Below, one piece after another: positions 11,149-18,872 of a DNA stretch of 64,000 bases (within the stretch, counting starts at the first letter, position 1; the number at the start of each line of letters is the position of its first letter). Position numbers and translations under genes: made by a program. Origin of the DNA: Sanguibacter antarcticus (GTDB lineage Bacteria > Actinomycetota > Actinomycetes > Actinomycetales > Cellulomonadaceae); contig NZ_PDJG01000001.1 in the NCBI RefSeq assembly GCF_002564005.1, forward strand, positions 2,542,001 through 2,606,000, in the 5' to 3' direction. The notes beneath the pieces are model-generated. The model saw nothing but the letters and a program-made list of their open reading frames with translations, was not told the origin of the DNA and searched no databases.

Positions 11149-12933
11149 ATGGTCGCCCCGCCCACGGACCGCGTCGGAAGCCCCGACGACGCGGGCCTCG
11201 GCGAGCCCACAGACGTGTCTGCTGTTCACCAGCTCGAGGCGATGCCGACGGCGTACTTCTCCCTCGACACCGACTGGTGCTTCAGCTACATCAACGCGGC
11301 CGGCGAGAAGCTCTTGGGGTCCACCCGCACCGAGCTGCTCGGCGGCAACGTGTGGGACCTGTTCCCGGACGCCGTGGGTTCCGACTTCGAGACCCACTAC
11401 CGCAGCGCGATGAGCACCGGACAGCCTGTCGTCTTCGAGGCCTACTACCCACGACCGCTCGACACGACGTACGAGGTGCACGCGTGGCCGGGCCGCGACA
11501 GTCTCGGCGTGTACTTCCAAGACATCACGCAACGGCGCCGTGCGCAGGAGGCCGCCGACCGCGACGCTCGTCGGGACGCTCTCCTCTCCGAGGTCGGCTC
11601 GTGCCTCGCCGAGACCCTCGACGCAGAGCACGCTCTCGACAGGCTCGCCGAGGTGCTCGTCCCCGCGCTCGCCGACTGGTGCGTCGTGACGCTCGTCGAG
11701 GACGGGTCCGACGGCAGCTCGAACCGGCTGCGAGACCTCGGCTGCGCGCACGTCGACCCCACTGCACGGCCCCTCGTGGAGCGGTACACGTCGCTGCGGA
11801 TGGCGGCGCTCACCCAGGACTCGTACATCGCTCGAGCGATGGAGGACGGCGAGGTCGTGCGCATCACCAGCGGTGCGACAGCCGCCGTCCGCGCGGTCCT
11901 CGTGCCTGGCGAGGCGCGTGACCTCATCGACGAGCTCGCTCCTGAGAGCGTCACCGTCCTCGTCCTGCAGGGGCGTGGACGGACGATGGGTCTTGTGTCG
12001 CTCTTCAACGGGGCGGGCCGCACTGCGATGAGCTCCGACGACCTCACCGTCGCCCAGGAAGTCGCCACGCGTGCTGGTCTGGCGCTCGACAACATGCGGC
12101 TGTACCGCCAGCAGCGCCAGCTCGCCGAAGGGCTGCAGCGGTCGCTCCTCACGGCCCCCGTCCAGCCGGACCACGTGCAGATCGCGGTCCGGTACGTCCC
12201 GGCGACCGAGGCGGCCCAGGTAGGTGGCGACTGGTACGACGCGTTCCTCCAGCGCACCGGCGACACCGTGCTCGTCATCGGTGACGTGGTGGGCCACGAC
12301 ATCGCGGCGGCAGCCAAGATGGGTGAGATCCGGTCGATGCTCCGCGGCATCGCCGTCGCGACGGGCGCGTCGCCGGCCGAGCTCCTCCGGGAGATCGACA
12401 CGGCGCTCGAGACGCTCCAGTCCGAGGTCGTCGCCACGACCGTCGTCGCACGGATCGAGCAGTCGCCGGACCAGCTCGAGCGCGGGGAACGGACCGTGCG
12501 CTGGTCGAACGCCGGCCACCCGCCACCCATGGTCGTCCGGGCGGACGGCACGGTGACGCCGCTCGTCGCGGCCACCACGAACCTCCTGCTGGGGATCACC
12601 CTGGACACGCAGCGCACCGAGACCACCGCGATCCTCGAGGCGGGGGCGACGGTCTTCCTCTACACGGACGGTCTCGTCGAGCGTCGAGACAGGACCCTGC
12701 GCGACGGCCAGGCGGCCCTCGTCGCCGCGCTGGAGAGCGTCGCCGACCTCGACCTCGAGGAGCTCTGCGACGAGATGCTCGTGCGCATGCTGCCGCCGAC
12801 GCGGCAGGACGACATCGCGATCGTGGCCGTGCGTCTCCACCCTCAAGACCGGTCGCGCCCAGCCGAGGCAGGCGAGACCGACGTTCCCGAGACGGCGCCG
12901 CCCGACCCGGCGGCAGACGTCCCCGGCGCCTGA
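11149..12933 (+). CDS. PAS-GAF-PP2C serine phosphatase (RsbU/SpoIIE type)
   Basis: A 594-residue soluble signalling protein. A PAS domain spans about residues 25-130 (LDTDWCFSYINAAGEKLLG through VYFQDITQRR), a GAF-like domain about 140-325, and a PPM/SpoIIE phosphatase domain about 350-575. The phosphatase metal-binding landmarks are present: GGDWYDAF, VIGDVVGHD, WSNAGHPPP, YTDGL and QDDIAIV. Such proteins usually dephosphorylate anti-sigma-factor antagonists. ATG 11149 follows GAAGGAA. It lies directly after the nitrate reductase operon, and the PAS domain could sense redox or oxygen, but no heme or flavin ligand is evident and the link to nitrate respiration is inference. Confidence 0.88.
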   Translation: MVAPPTDRVGSPDDAGLGEPTDVSAVHQLEAMPTAYFSLDTDWCFSYINAAGEKLLGSTRTELLGGNVWDLFPDAVGSDFETHYRSAMSTGQPVVFEAYYPRPLDTTYEVHAWPGRDSLGVYFQDITQRRRAQEAADRDARRDALLSEVGSCLAETLDAEHALDRLAEVLVPALADWCVVTLVEDGSDGSSNRLRDLGCAHVDPTARPLVERYTSLRMAALTQDSYIARAMEDGEVVRITSGATAAVRAVLVPGEARDLIDELAPESVTVLVLQGRGRTMGLVSLFNGAGRTAMSSDDLTVAQEVATRAGLALDNMRLYRQQRQLAEGLQRSLLTAPVQPDHVQIAVRYVPATEAAQVGGDWYDAFLQRTGDTVLVIGDVVGHDIAAAAKMGEIRSMLRGIAVATGASPAELLREIDTALETLQSEVVATTVVARIEQSPDQLERGERTVRWSNAGHPPPMVVRADGTVTPLVAATTNLLLGITLDTQRTETTAILEAGATVFLYTDGLVERRDRTLRDGQAALVAALESVADLDLEELCDEMLVRMLPPTRQDDIAIVAVRLHPQDRSRPAEAGETDVPETAPPDPAADVPGA

Positions 12934-12955
12934 GCGCTGCGAGATCCGTCAGCGC
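12934..12955. terminator. Short hairpin between convergent genes
   Basis: Arms GCGCTG and CAGCGC enclose a 10-base loop in the gap between the convergent phosphatase and arsR genes, running into the arsR end. There is no T-run. A weak bidirectional terminator is possible, nothing stronger. Confidence 0.3.
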
Positions 12956-13344
12956 ACCCCGGCGGTCTCCGGTGTCGCCGTCTGCGTGGGTCCCGGTCCG
13001 CAGGGCGGTGTCGGTACGGCGAGGAGCTGGTGGCCGAGCTCGTCGAGCCTGCTCGTGACGACGGAGTAGTAGGACCACGTCCCGCGGCGCTCCCGCGTGA
13101 GGAGCCCCGCCTCGACGAGGAGCCTGAGGTGGTGGCTCACGGTCGCCTGACTCAGCCCGACCGGCTCGGTGAGGTCGCAGACGCACGCCTCGCCGCCGTC
13201 GCCCGCGGCGACGAGCGCGAGCAGCCGCAGCCTCGTCGCGTCGCCCAGCGCTCGGTATCCGGCAGCGATCCGCTCGGCCTCGCGCACGTCGAGGGACGCC
13301 TGCACAGCAGGGGCGCAGCACGTGGTGCTCAGATCGTCGGTCAT
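12949..13344 (-). CDS. arsR: ArsR-family metalloid-responsive repressor
   Basis: A 131-residue winged-helix repressor. The arsenite-sensing pair lies in ACVCDL (Cys54, Cys56), in the same place as the ELCVCDL motif of classical ArsR. The recognition helix is seen in LSQATVSHHLRLL and the wing in RERRGTWSYY. An extra CysCys pair at residues 9-10 could supply a third As(III) ligand. It would release DNA on binding arsenite. It is divergent from the ArsO-like gene, and the 75-base gap contains a perfect inverted repeat suited to be its operator. It should control itself and the flavoprotein. Confidence 0.92.
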   Translation of the reverse strand: MTDDLSTTCCAPAVQASLDVREAERIAAGYRALGDATRLRLLALVAAGDGGEACVCDLTEPVGLSQATVSHHLRLLVEAGLLTRERRGTWSYYSVVTSRLDELGHQLLAVPTPPCGPGPTQTATPETAGVR

Positions 13345-13359
13345 GCAACAATCGTCGCA

Positions 13360-13381
13360 TGGATCGGTTTTTTTCGATCCA
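13360..13381. promoter_or_regulatory. Candidate ArsR operator (inverted repeat)
   Basis: Perfect 7-base arms TGGATCG (13360-13366) and CGATCCA (13375-13381) flank an 8-base spacer containing a run of seven T. It sits midway between the divergent arsR start (13344) and the flavoprotein GTG (13420), the usual place for an autoregulatory ArsR site. The T-tract resembles the AT-rich centre of many ArsR operators. The role is inferred from position and symmetry. Confidence 0.6.
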
Positions 13382-13419
13382 GGAGATCGCGCCCGTCGTC
13401 GTCGACATCTGGAGACCCC

Positions 13420-14721
13420 GTGAGCCAGCCGTCTGCCCCAGCACCTGTGATCGTCGTCGGAGCCGGCCCCGTCGGCCTCGCCGCCGCCGCCCACCTCCTC
13501 GAGCGAGGGCTCGAACCGCTCGTCCTCGAGCAGGGCGAGCACGCCGGGGCTGCCGTCTCGGCGTGGGGCCACGTCCGCCTGTTCTCCCCGTGGCGCTACG
13601 ACGTCGACGCCGCCGCCCGGCGCCTGCTCGAGCCGACCGGCTGGGCGAACCCCGACCCCGAGGCACTCCCGACAGGCGCCGAGCTCGTCGAGAGCTACCT
13701 GCGACCGCTCTCCGAGACGTCTGCGATCCGCTCGCGGCTGCGGACCGGGACGCGCGTCGTCGGCATCACCCGCGACGGCGCGGACAAGACCCGCTCGCTG
13801 GGCCGCGAGCGCAGGGCCTACCGCGTGCGCGTCGTGCACGACGGCGCGGTCGAGGACATCCTCGCCAGCGCCGTCATCGACACCTCCGGAACGTGGGGGC
13901 GCTCCAACCCGCTCGGCACCGGCGGGCTGCCTGCCCTCGGTGAGTCCGCAGCCTCGCACGCGCTCGCCGGCCCGCTCCCCGACGTCCTCGGAGCGGACCG
14001 CGCCGACTTCGCCGGTCACCACACGCTCGTCGTCGGCATGGGCCACTCCGCGGCCAACAGCCTGCTCGCTCTCGTCGAGCTCGCCGAGAGCGCACCGCAG
14101 ACGCGCATCACGTGGGCGATCCGCGGCGGCTCCGCACGCCGCCTGTTCGGCGGTGGGACCGACGACGAGCTCCCCGCGCGCGGGCTGCTGGGCACCCGGC
14201 TGAAGGACGCGACGGAGTCGGGCCTCGTCACGCTCGTCCGGTGGGCGTCGATCGAGCAGCTGCTCGAGACCTCGGACGGAGTGCGCGTGCTCGGGCGCAC
14301 ACGCGACGACGCCCTCGACCTCACCGTGTCGACGATCATCAACGCGACCGGGTTCCGACCTGACCTCGACATGACGCGAGAGGTCCGGCTCGACCTCGAC
14401 CCTGCGCTGGAGTGCCCTCGCGGGCTCGCTGAGCTCATCGATCCGAACCTGCACTCGTGCGGGACGGTGCCACCGCACGGCGAGGCGCTCCTCGCGCACC
14501 CTGACGCCGGCTTTTACGTCGCTGGGATGAAGAGCTACGGGCGTGCGCCCACCTTCCTCCTCGCGACAGGCTACGAGCAGGTGAGGTCGGTCGCCGCCGC
14601 TCTCGCCGGCGACCGCACCGCTGCCGACACCGTGCACCTCGATCTCCCGACGACAGGCGTGTGCTCCACCGACCTCGTCGAGGACGACGCGGAGTCGGCC
14701 TGCTGCGGCGTCAGCGGCTGA
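13420..14721 (+). CDS. ArsO-like FAD/NAD(P)-dependent monooxygenase
   Basis: A 433-residue flavoprotein of the flavin-containing monooxygenase type found in arsenic clusters and often named ArsO. The N-terminal FAD Rossmann motif is VVGAGPVGLAAAAHLL, followed by AWGHVRLFSPW, an FMO-like central region, and a second dinucleotide motif, VVGMGHSAANS, near the middle. The last 20 residues carry three cysteines (one in GVCS, a pair in ACCG), which could bind As(III) or zinc. GTG 13420 follows GGAGACCCC and no ATG is in frame nearby. Divergent arsR at 76 bases supports arsenic-controlled expression. The substrate is not established. Confidence 0.82.
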   Translation: MSQPSAPAPVIVVGAGPVGLAAAAHLLERGLEPLVLEQGEHAGAAVSAWGHVRLFSPWRYDVDAAARRLLEPTGWANPDPEALPTGAELVESYLRPLSETSAIRSRLRTGTRVVGITRDGADKTRSLGRERRAYRVRVVHDGAVEDILASAVIDTSGTWGRSNPLGTGGLPALGESAASHALAGPLPDVLGADRADFAGHHTLVVGMGHSAANSLLALVELAESAPQTRITWAIRGGSARRLFGGGTDDELPARGLLGTRLKDATESGLVTLVRWASIEQLLETSDGVRVLGRTRDDALDLTVSTIINATGFRPDLDMTREVRLDLDPALECPRGLAELIDPNLHSCGTVPPHGEALLAHPDAGFYVAGMKSYGRAPTFLLATGYEQVRSVAAALAGDRTAADTVHLDLPTTGVCSTDLVEDDAESACCGVSG

Positions 14722-14743
14722 GGCATCCTGTGCTGAGGCATCC
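14717..14743. repeat. Two tandem copies of a 12-bp repeat
   Basis: GCTGAGGCATCC occurs at 14717-14728 and again at 14732-14743, a 15-base period. The first copy overlaps the flavoprotein stop codon. This could be a short slippage duplication; I see no further function. Confidence 0.6.
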
Positions 14744-14823
14744 CTTCCAGATGCGCGATCGCTCGTCGTGGGTGAAGATCTTCAGGGGCGATCGCCGATA
14801 ACGCGTCGCCGCGATGAGAGTGA

Positions 14824-14882
14824 GCCCCGTCCGGGGCAGTGAAGGTTCGTGAGCGAGCGAGGCGGACCTGGCGTGAGCCAGG
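14824..14882. other. Pair of hairpins downstream of the ArsO-like gene
   Basis: The first is GCCCC/GGGGC at 14824-14837 with a 4-base loop. The second is CCTGGC/GCCAGG at 14867-14882 closing on GTGA, a GNRA-type tetraloop. They lie 100-160 bases past the flavoprotein stop. They could end that transcript or form part of a structured RNA. No U-run follows either one. Confidence 0.4.
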
Positions 14883-15013
14883 CCGTGACGGATCGGTGTG
14901 ACGTCGTGTGCTGACGAGGCACCACCGGCCGAGCAGCTCAGACCCCGGACGGGCTCCCTCCTCCCACTCGTGGCAGGACGCCTGCCCACCAGGTCGTGGG
15001 GCTCGTCCCACCC

Positions 15014-15045
15014 CTGCCGTCCGGACCTGCGCTGCCGTCCGGACC
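15014..15045. repeat. Direct repeat carrying two GTCCGGAC palindromes
   Basis: The 14-mer CTGCCGTCCGGACC occurs at 15014-15027 and 15032-15045, an 18-base period. Each copy contains the 8-base palindrome GTCCGGAC (15019-15026 and 15037-15044). Spaced paired palindromes suggest a dimeric regulator binding twice, but the site is over 700 bases from the nearest downstream start. Confidence 0.5.
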
Positions 15046-15669
15046 AGAGCTGTCAGCAAGATCCGACCGCCCATAACGACTGCGCTGGTCACAGACCCAG
15101 CACGACGGCGGCAGTCGCGCTCCCCACGCCGTCGAGCCCCGCAGCACGGTCCTCGAACCGGCGCGACACGCGTCCTGGACGACCGTCCGCCCAGGTCAGC
15201 CGCGCACCCCGAGGCCGCGGACCGCACCACGTGCGGCACCGCCCCGGATGCGCGAGGCCAGCGACGGCAACGATCCCAGGCGATCACGACCTGCCCGGAC
15301 ATGCACCAGGGACGTCCAGGGCTGGTCGCACGCACCGACGCGATGCATCACGGGACACCGACATCCCCACCACAGCCGGTCACTCTCGTGACGTTCGGAC
15401 CTTGCACAAGTCCAGGCACTGAGTCTCGACACGCCGCGAAGGGAAGCGATTTCCCACATCAGGGGCCTGAGGTCGCATCCTCCCACCAAACGCGACATTC
15501 GAGGTGTAGCGTCAGCAAAGCGCCTCGTCCGAGGAGAGCACCTCTGGGCGGCCAGGACGCCCCGTGAGCACAGAGACCACGACTGACAGGCACCACGGCG
15601 GCGACGGCTGAGAACCAGCTCGCCGACCGCTCACCACGCGAGACCACTCCACGCTCCACACACCCGTGC

Positions 15670-15687
15670 AGCGCGCTTCTGCGCGCT
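15670..15687. other. GC-rich hairpin about 95 bases before the MFS start
   Basis: Perfect 7-base arms AGCGCGC and GCGCGCT enclose a TTCT loop. It lies in the probable leader of the MFS gene and could be an attenuator stem or an mRNA-stabilising structure. It has no T-run. Confidence 0.4.
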
Positions 15688-15782
15688 CACGATGCACGCG
15701 CACGCCCTCGGGACCCGACGCACCCCGCTCGGCCCGTCTCTCTCCATGGCTGTAGCTACCGAACACGACAAGAGGTGCGAAA

Positions 15783-17063
15783 GTGAAAGGCAAGCTCCGT
15801 TGGGTGATCGTCGCCCTGGTCGCTCTAGCGACGATCATCAACTACATCGACCGTGGAGCACTGGCCATCTTGTGGCCCGAGATCCAGAGCGACCTCGGGA
15901 TGACCAAGCTCGACTATGCGATCGTCATCAACATCTTCACGTTCGCCTACGCGTTCGGTCAGTCCATCTTCGGACGGATCTTCGACTGGGTCGGGACACG
16001 GCTGGGCTTCGTCCTGTCGATCGTGGCCTGGTCCGCCGCAACGATGCTGCACGCGCTGGCGACCGGCCTCGTGAGCTTCTCGATCTTCCGAGGAGCCATG
16101 GGTGTGTCCGAGGCCGGCAACTGGCCTGGCGCCACCAAGGCGAACGCCGAGTGGTTCCCGATCAACGAACGTGCGCTGGCACAAGGAATCTTCAACTCCG
16201 GCGCAGCGATCGGCGGCATCATCTCTGCTCCGCTGGTCGGGTTCATGTTCTTCATGCTCGGCTCGTGGCGCGCCACCTTCGTCCTCATCGGGCTGATCGG
16301 CTTCCTCTGGTTGATCCCGTGGCTGATCGTCTACAAGAGCGGGCCCGACTCGCACCCGTGGATCACCGAGGAGGAGCGCGAGTTCATCCTGACGGGCCAG
16401 CGGTCAAAAGAAGCTGCAGTCGTCGAGGAGTACGCCCCCAAGCCTGCCGCGATCCTCTCCCGCAAAGAGAGCTGGGGCGTCATCATGGCCCAGTTCTTCA
16501 TCGACCCGATCTGGTGGCTCTTCGTCAGCTGGTTGCCGCTGTACCTGTACGAGACCTTCGGGTTCGGCGTCGAAGAGATCGCCGTGTACTCGTGGGTCCC
16601 CTACGTCGGCGGGATGATCGGCGCGTGGATCGGCGGATGGTGGGCCGGCCGCCTGCTCAAGAAGGGCGCTACCGTCAACCGCGCCCGCAAGACGGTGATC
16701 TCCACAGGCGGTGCCGTCATGCTCATCGCGCTGCTGCTGACCACCCAGGCGTCCACCCCCATCACCGCGGTCCTGCTCATGGCCGTCATCCTGCTCGGCT
16801 TCCAGCTGGCCGTGGGCAACATCCAGACGCTCCCGAGCGACTTCTACAGCGGAAAGTCCGTCGCGACGCTGGCCGGCTTCGGTGGAACTGCTGCCAAGCT
16901 CGCCGTCGTCGGTCTCAACTTCCTCATCCCGGTCATCACGGTCGACAGCTACGCTCCAGCTTTCGCCGTGGGTGCAGGCCTGGCCATCATGACCGTCTTG
17001 TCGGTGCTGATCCTCTGCCCGACCATCAAGCCCCTGCAGGCCAAGGTCAAGGTCGCGGTGTGA
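15783..17063 (+). CDS. MFS transporter of the ACS/ExuT (sugar-acid) type
   Basis: A 426-residue major facilitator with twelve predicted helices. The N-terminus (ATIINYIDRGALAILWP) and the segment RGAMGVSEAGNWPGATKA are characteristic of the anion:cation symporter group, which includes the hexuronate (ExuT) and glucarate transporters. It likely imports a sugar acid or similar organic anion with protons. The start is GTG, after AAGAGGTGCG. No catabolic genes for hexuronates are adjacent, so the substrate is open. It has a gene-free kilobase upstream and stands alone on its strand. Confidence 0.85.
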   Translation: MKGKLRWVIVALVALATIINYIDRGALAILWPEIQSDLGMTKLDYAIVINIFTFAYAFGQSIFGRIFDWVGTRLGFVLSIVAWSAATMLHALATGLVSFSIFRGAMGVSEAGNWPGATKANAEWFPINERALAQGIFNSGAAIGGIISAPLVGFMFFMLGSWRATFVLIGLIGFLWLIPWLIVYKSGPDSHPWITEEEREFILTGQRSKEAAVVEEYAPKPAAILSRKESWGVIMAQFFIDPIWWLFVSWLPLYLYETFGFGVEEIAVYSWVPYVGGMIGAWIGGWWAGRLLKKGATVNRARKTVISTGGAVMLIALLLTTQASTPITAVLLMAVILLGFQLAVGNIQTLPSDFYSGKSVATLAGFGGTAAKLAVVGLNFLIPVITVDSYAPAFAVGAGLAIMTVLSVLILCPTIKPLQAKVKVAV

Positions 17064-17071
17064 GCACGCGC

Positions 17072-17248
17072 TCAGGCGCCCTCGACGAGGTCGACGAGCG
17101 CCTGAGCGTCGTCATCTGGCGCGAGGGGGATCGAGAGCTGGTCGCCGACCAGCCTCCCCTCCACAGCGACGGCTGACCGGATGGTGTCCCCCACCTTGAG
17201 GACGAGGCGCGTCGTCCCCAGCCTGAGCAGCTTCCTCTGCCAGCGCAT
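17072..17248 (-). CDS. Small hypothetical protein (58 residues)
   Basis: A short frame on the minus strand, convergent with the MFS gene and ending 8 bases past its stop. It reads as a basic N-terminus (MRWQRKLLRLGTTRLVLKVG) followed by an acidic half with PLAPDDDAQALVDL. The alternation of charged and hydrophobic residues looks protein-like rather than random, but no good ribosome-binding site precedes the ATG at 17248, and an upstream start is possible. I do not recognise a family. Confidence 0.4.
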   Translation of the reverse strand: MRWQRKLLRLGTTRLVLKVGDTIRSAVAVEGRLVGDQLSIPLAPDDDAQALVDLVEGA

Positions 17249-17417
17249 GCAAGACGGCCGCTCGAGGCTTCCCACCTCGAAGCTAGCGGGGACGCCGGGT
17301 GGAGGCCAGGAACCACGGCCTCGTGCGCACCACCCACCGAGATGCTCGGGCCCGACGCGGGACAGCCGCATAGGATCAGGGGTACCAGCCGTTGTCGTGG
17401 CGACCGAAGGATGTCTC

Positions 17418-18842
17418 GTGCAGTACCTCTCCACCCGTGGCGCGCAGCTCGGACAGTACCGTGACGTCATCGTCGAAGGGCTCGCGCCGGACGGCGGTCT
17501 CGCCGTCCCCGCAGAGCTCCCGACGATCGACGCAGCCTTGCTCGAGCGGTGGCGCCCGCTCGACTACGCCGGGCTCGCCACCGAGATCCTCGGGCTGTTC
17601 GCGACCGACATCCCCCGTGACGAGCTCGCCCGGATCTGCCGCACCTCCTACCGGCCTGAGGCGTTCGCGTCCCCCGAGGTGGTCCCCGTGACCAGCCTCG
17701 ACGGTGGCCTGAGCCTCGTCGGGCTCTCCGAGGGGCCGACGCTCGCGTTCAAGGACCTGGCGATGCGGTTCCTCGGCGAGGCGCTCGACCTCGTGCTCAC
17801 CGAGGCCGACGAGGTCTTGAACATCCTCGGCGCGACCTCTGGGGACACCGGCTCGGCCGCCGAGCACGCGCTGCGAGGCAGGGACAGGCTCGCGGTCTTC
17901 ATGCTTTCGCCGAAGGGGCGGATGAGTCCCTTCCAGCGCGCCCAGATGTACTCGCTGCTCGAGCCTAACGTGCACAACATCGTCGTCGACGGTGTGTTCG
18001 ACGACTGCCAGCGCTTGGTGAAGCGCATCTCCGAGGACGTCGAGTTCAAGCGCGCCCACCGTCTCGGCGCGGTCAACTCGATCAACTTCGGCCGCATCTC
18101 AGCCCAGATCGCCTACTACGTCTGGGCCTGGCTGCGTGCCACCGACGCCGTCCCCGCAGCAGACCGGGACGGCTTCGAGGTCTCGTTCGCGGTGCCCTCC
18201 GGCAACTTCGGCAACATCCTGTCCGGGCACTACGCCCGCAGCATGGGCCTTCCCGTGCGGCGGCTCGTCCTCGCCACGAACGAGAACAACGTGCTCGACG
18301 ACTTCTTCCGCACCGGCCACTACCGTCCGCGCACGGCCGCGAACACGCTGACCACGTCGAGCCCGTCGATGGACGTGTCGCGGGCGTCCAACCTCGAGCG
18401 GTTCGTCTTCGACCTGCTCGGCAGCTCTCCGGAGCGGACCGCTGCTGCGTGGGGCGAGCTGACCGTCCGTGGCGAGATCGACCTCTCCGCCGAGCAGCAC
18501 CGGTTCCTGCCCGAGCTCGGGTTCGTCAGCGGGACGAGCACCCACGCCGACCGCCTGGCGACGATCCGCGAGGTCGCCGAACGCTGCGGCGTCACCATCG
18601 ACCCGCACACCGCCGACGGAGTGAAGGTCGCCCGAGAGCACGTCGAGGAGGGTGTGCCGATGCTCGTGCTCGAGACGGCGAAGCCCCAGAAGTTCGCCGA
18701 GACGATCACGGAGGCGCTCGGCGTCGCCCCCGCGATCGACGCCGAGACCCGCACGCTGCTCGACGCCCCGCAGCACGTCACGGAGATCCCCGACGACGAG
18801 CAGCAGCTGCGAGATCTCATCGCGAGCTCCGCGCTGCGCTGA
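17418..18842 (+). CDS. thrC: Threonine synthase
   Basis: A 474-residue PLP enzyme that converts O-phospho-homoserine to threonine. Family hallmarks: the N-terminal MQYLSTRG, the PLP-lysine motif LAFKDLAMR (Lys112), ATSGDTGSAAEHAL for phosphate binding and the segment VPSGNFGNILSG. It is the longer, YLSTRG-type threonine synthase. The start is GTG at 17418 after GAAGGATG. It is monocistronic here and not beside homoserine dehydrogenase or kinase genes. It converges on the HupE-like gene with a 30-base gap that contains an imperfect GC hairpin. Confidence 0.95.
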   Translation: MQYLSTRGAQLGQYRDVIVEGLAPDGGLAVPAELPTIDAALLERWRPLDYAGLATEILGLFATDIPRDELARICRTSYRPEAFASPEVVPVTSLDGGLSLVGLSEGPTLAFKDLAMRFLGEALDLVLTEADEVLNILGATSGDTGSAAEHALRGRDRLAVFMLSPKGRMSPFQRAQMYSLLEPNVHNIVVDGVFDDCQRLVKRISEDVEFKRAHRLGAVNSINFGRISAQIAYYVWAWLRATDAVPAADRDGFEVSFAVPSGNFGNILSGHYARSMGLPVRRLVLATNENNVLDDFFRTGHYRPRTAANTLTTSSPSMDVSRASNLERFVFDLLGSSPERTAAAWGELTVRGEIDLSAEQHRFLPELGFVSGTSTHADRLATIREVAERCGVTIDPHTADGVKVAREHVEEGVPMLVLETAKPQKFAETITEALGVAPAIDAETRTLLDAPQHVTEIPDDEQQLRDLIASSALR

Positions 18843-18872
18843 CCGACGGACCCTGCGGCCCCCGCGCGCAGG

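Larger units (their letters stand above)
14722..15782. other. Gene-free 1-kb region upstream of the MFS gene
   Basis: Open frames here have no family features, look like random translations and lack ribosome-binding sites. Base composition is less strongly G/C-skewed at third positions than in the flanking genes. It holds a tandem 12-mer, two close hairpins, two palindromes inside direct repeats and a GC hairpin near the 3' end, each listed separately. It may be a long regulatory leader of the MFS gene, a decayed gene, or the site of a non-coding RNA. Nothing decides between these. Confidence 0.6.

Noticed and set aside
14787..14796. GGCGATCGCC, identical to the cyanobacterial HIP1 octamer plus flanks
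   Set aside because: A single occurrence in GC-rich DNA is expected by chance, and HIP1 is a cyanobacterial feature.
15397..15413. GGACCTTG...CAAGTCC inverted repeat as an operator
   Set aside because: The arms need a one-base bulge and are short, and the site is almost 400 bases before the MFS start.
14571..15567. Several 170-250-codon frames on both strands in the 14.7-15.6 kb gap
   Set aside because: All are Arg/Ser/Pro/Thr-rich with no hydrophobic core, no ribosome-binding site and no family resemblance; composition does not match real genes here.
14722..15782. Group II intron or known riboswitch in the gene-free kilobase
   Set aside because: I found no domain V-like hairpin or intron boundary motifs, and no core motifs of the common riboswitch classes. 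This cannot be excluded without a covariance search.
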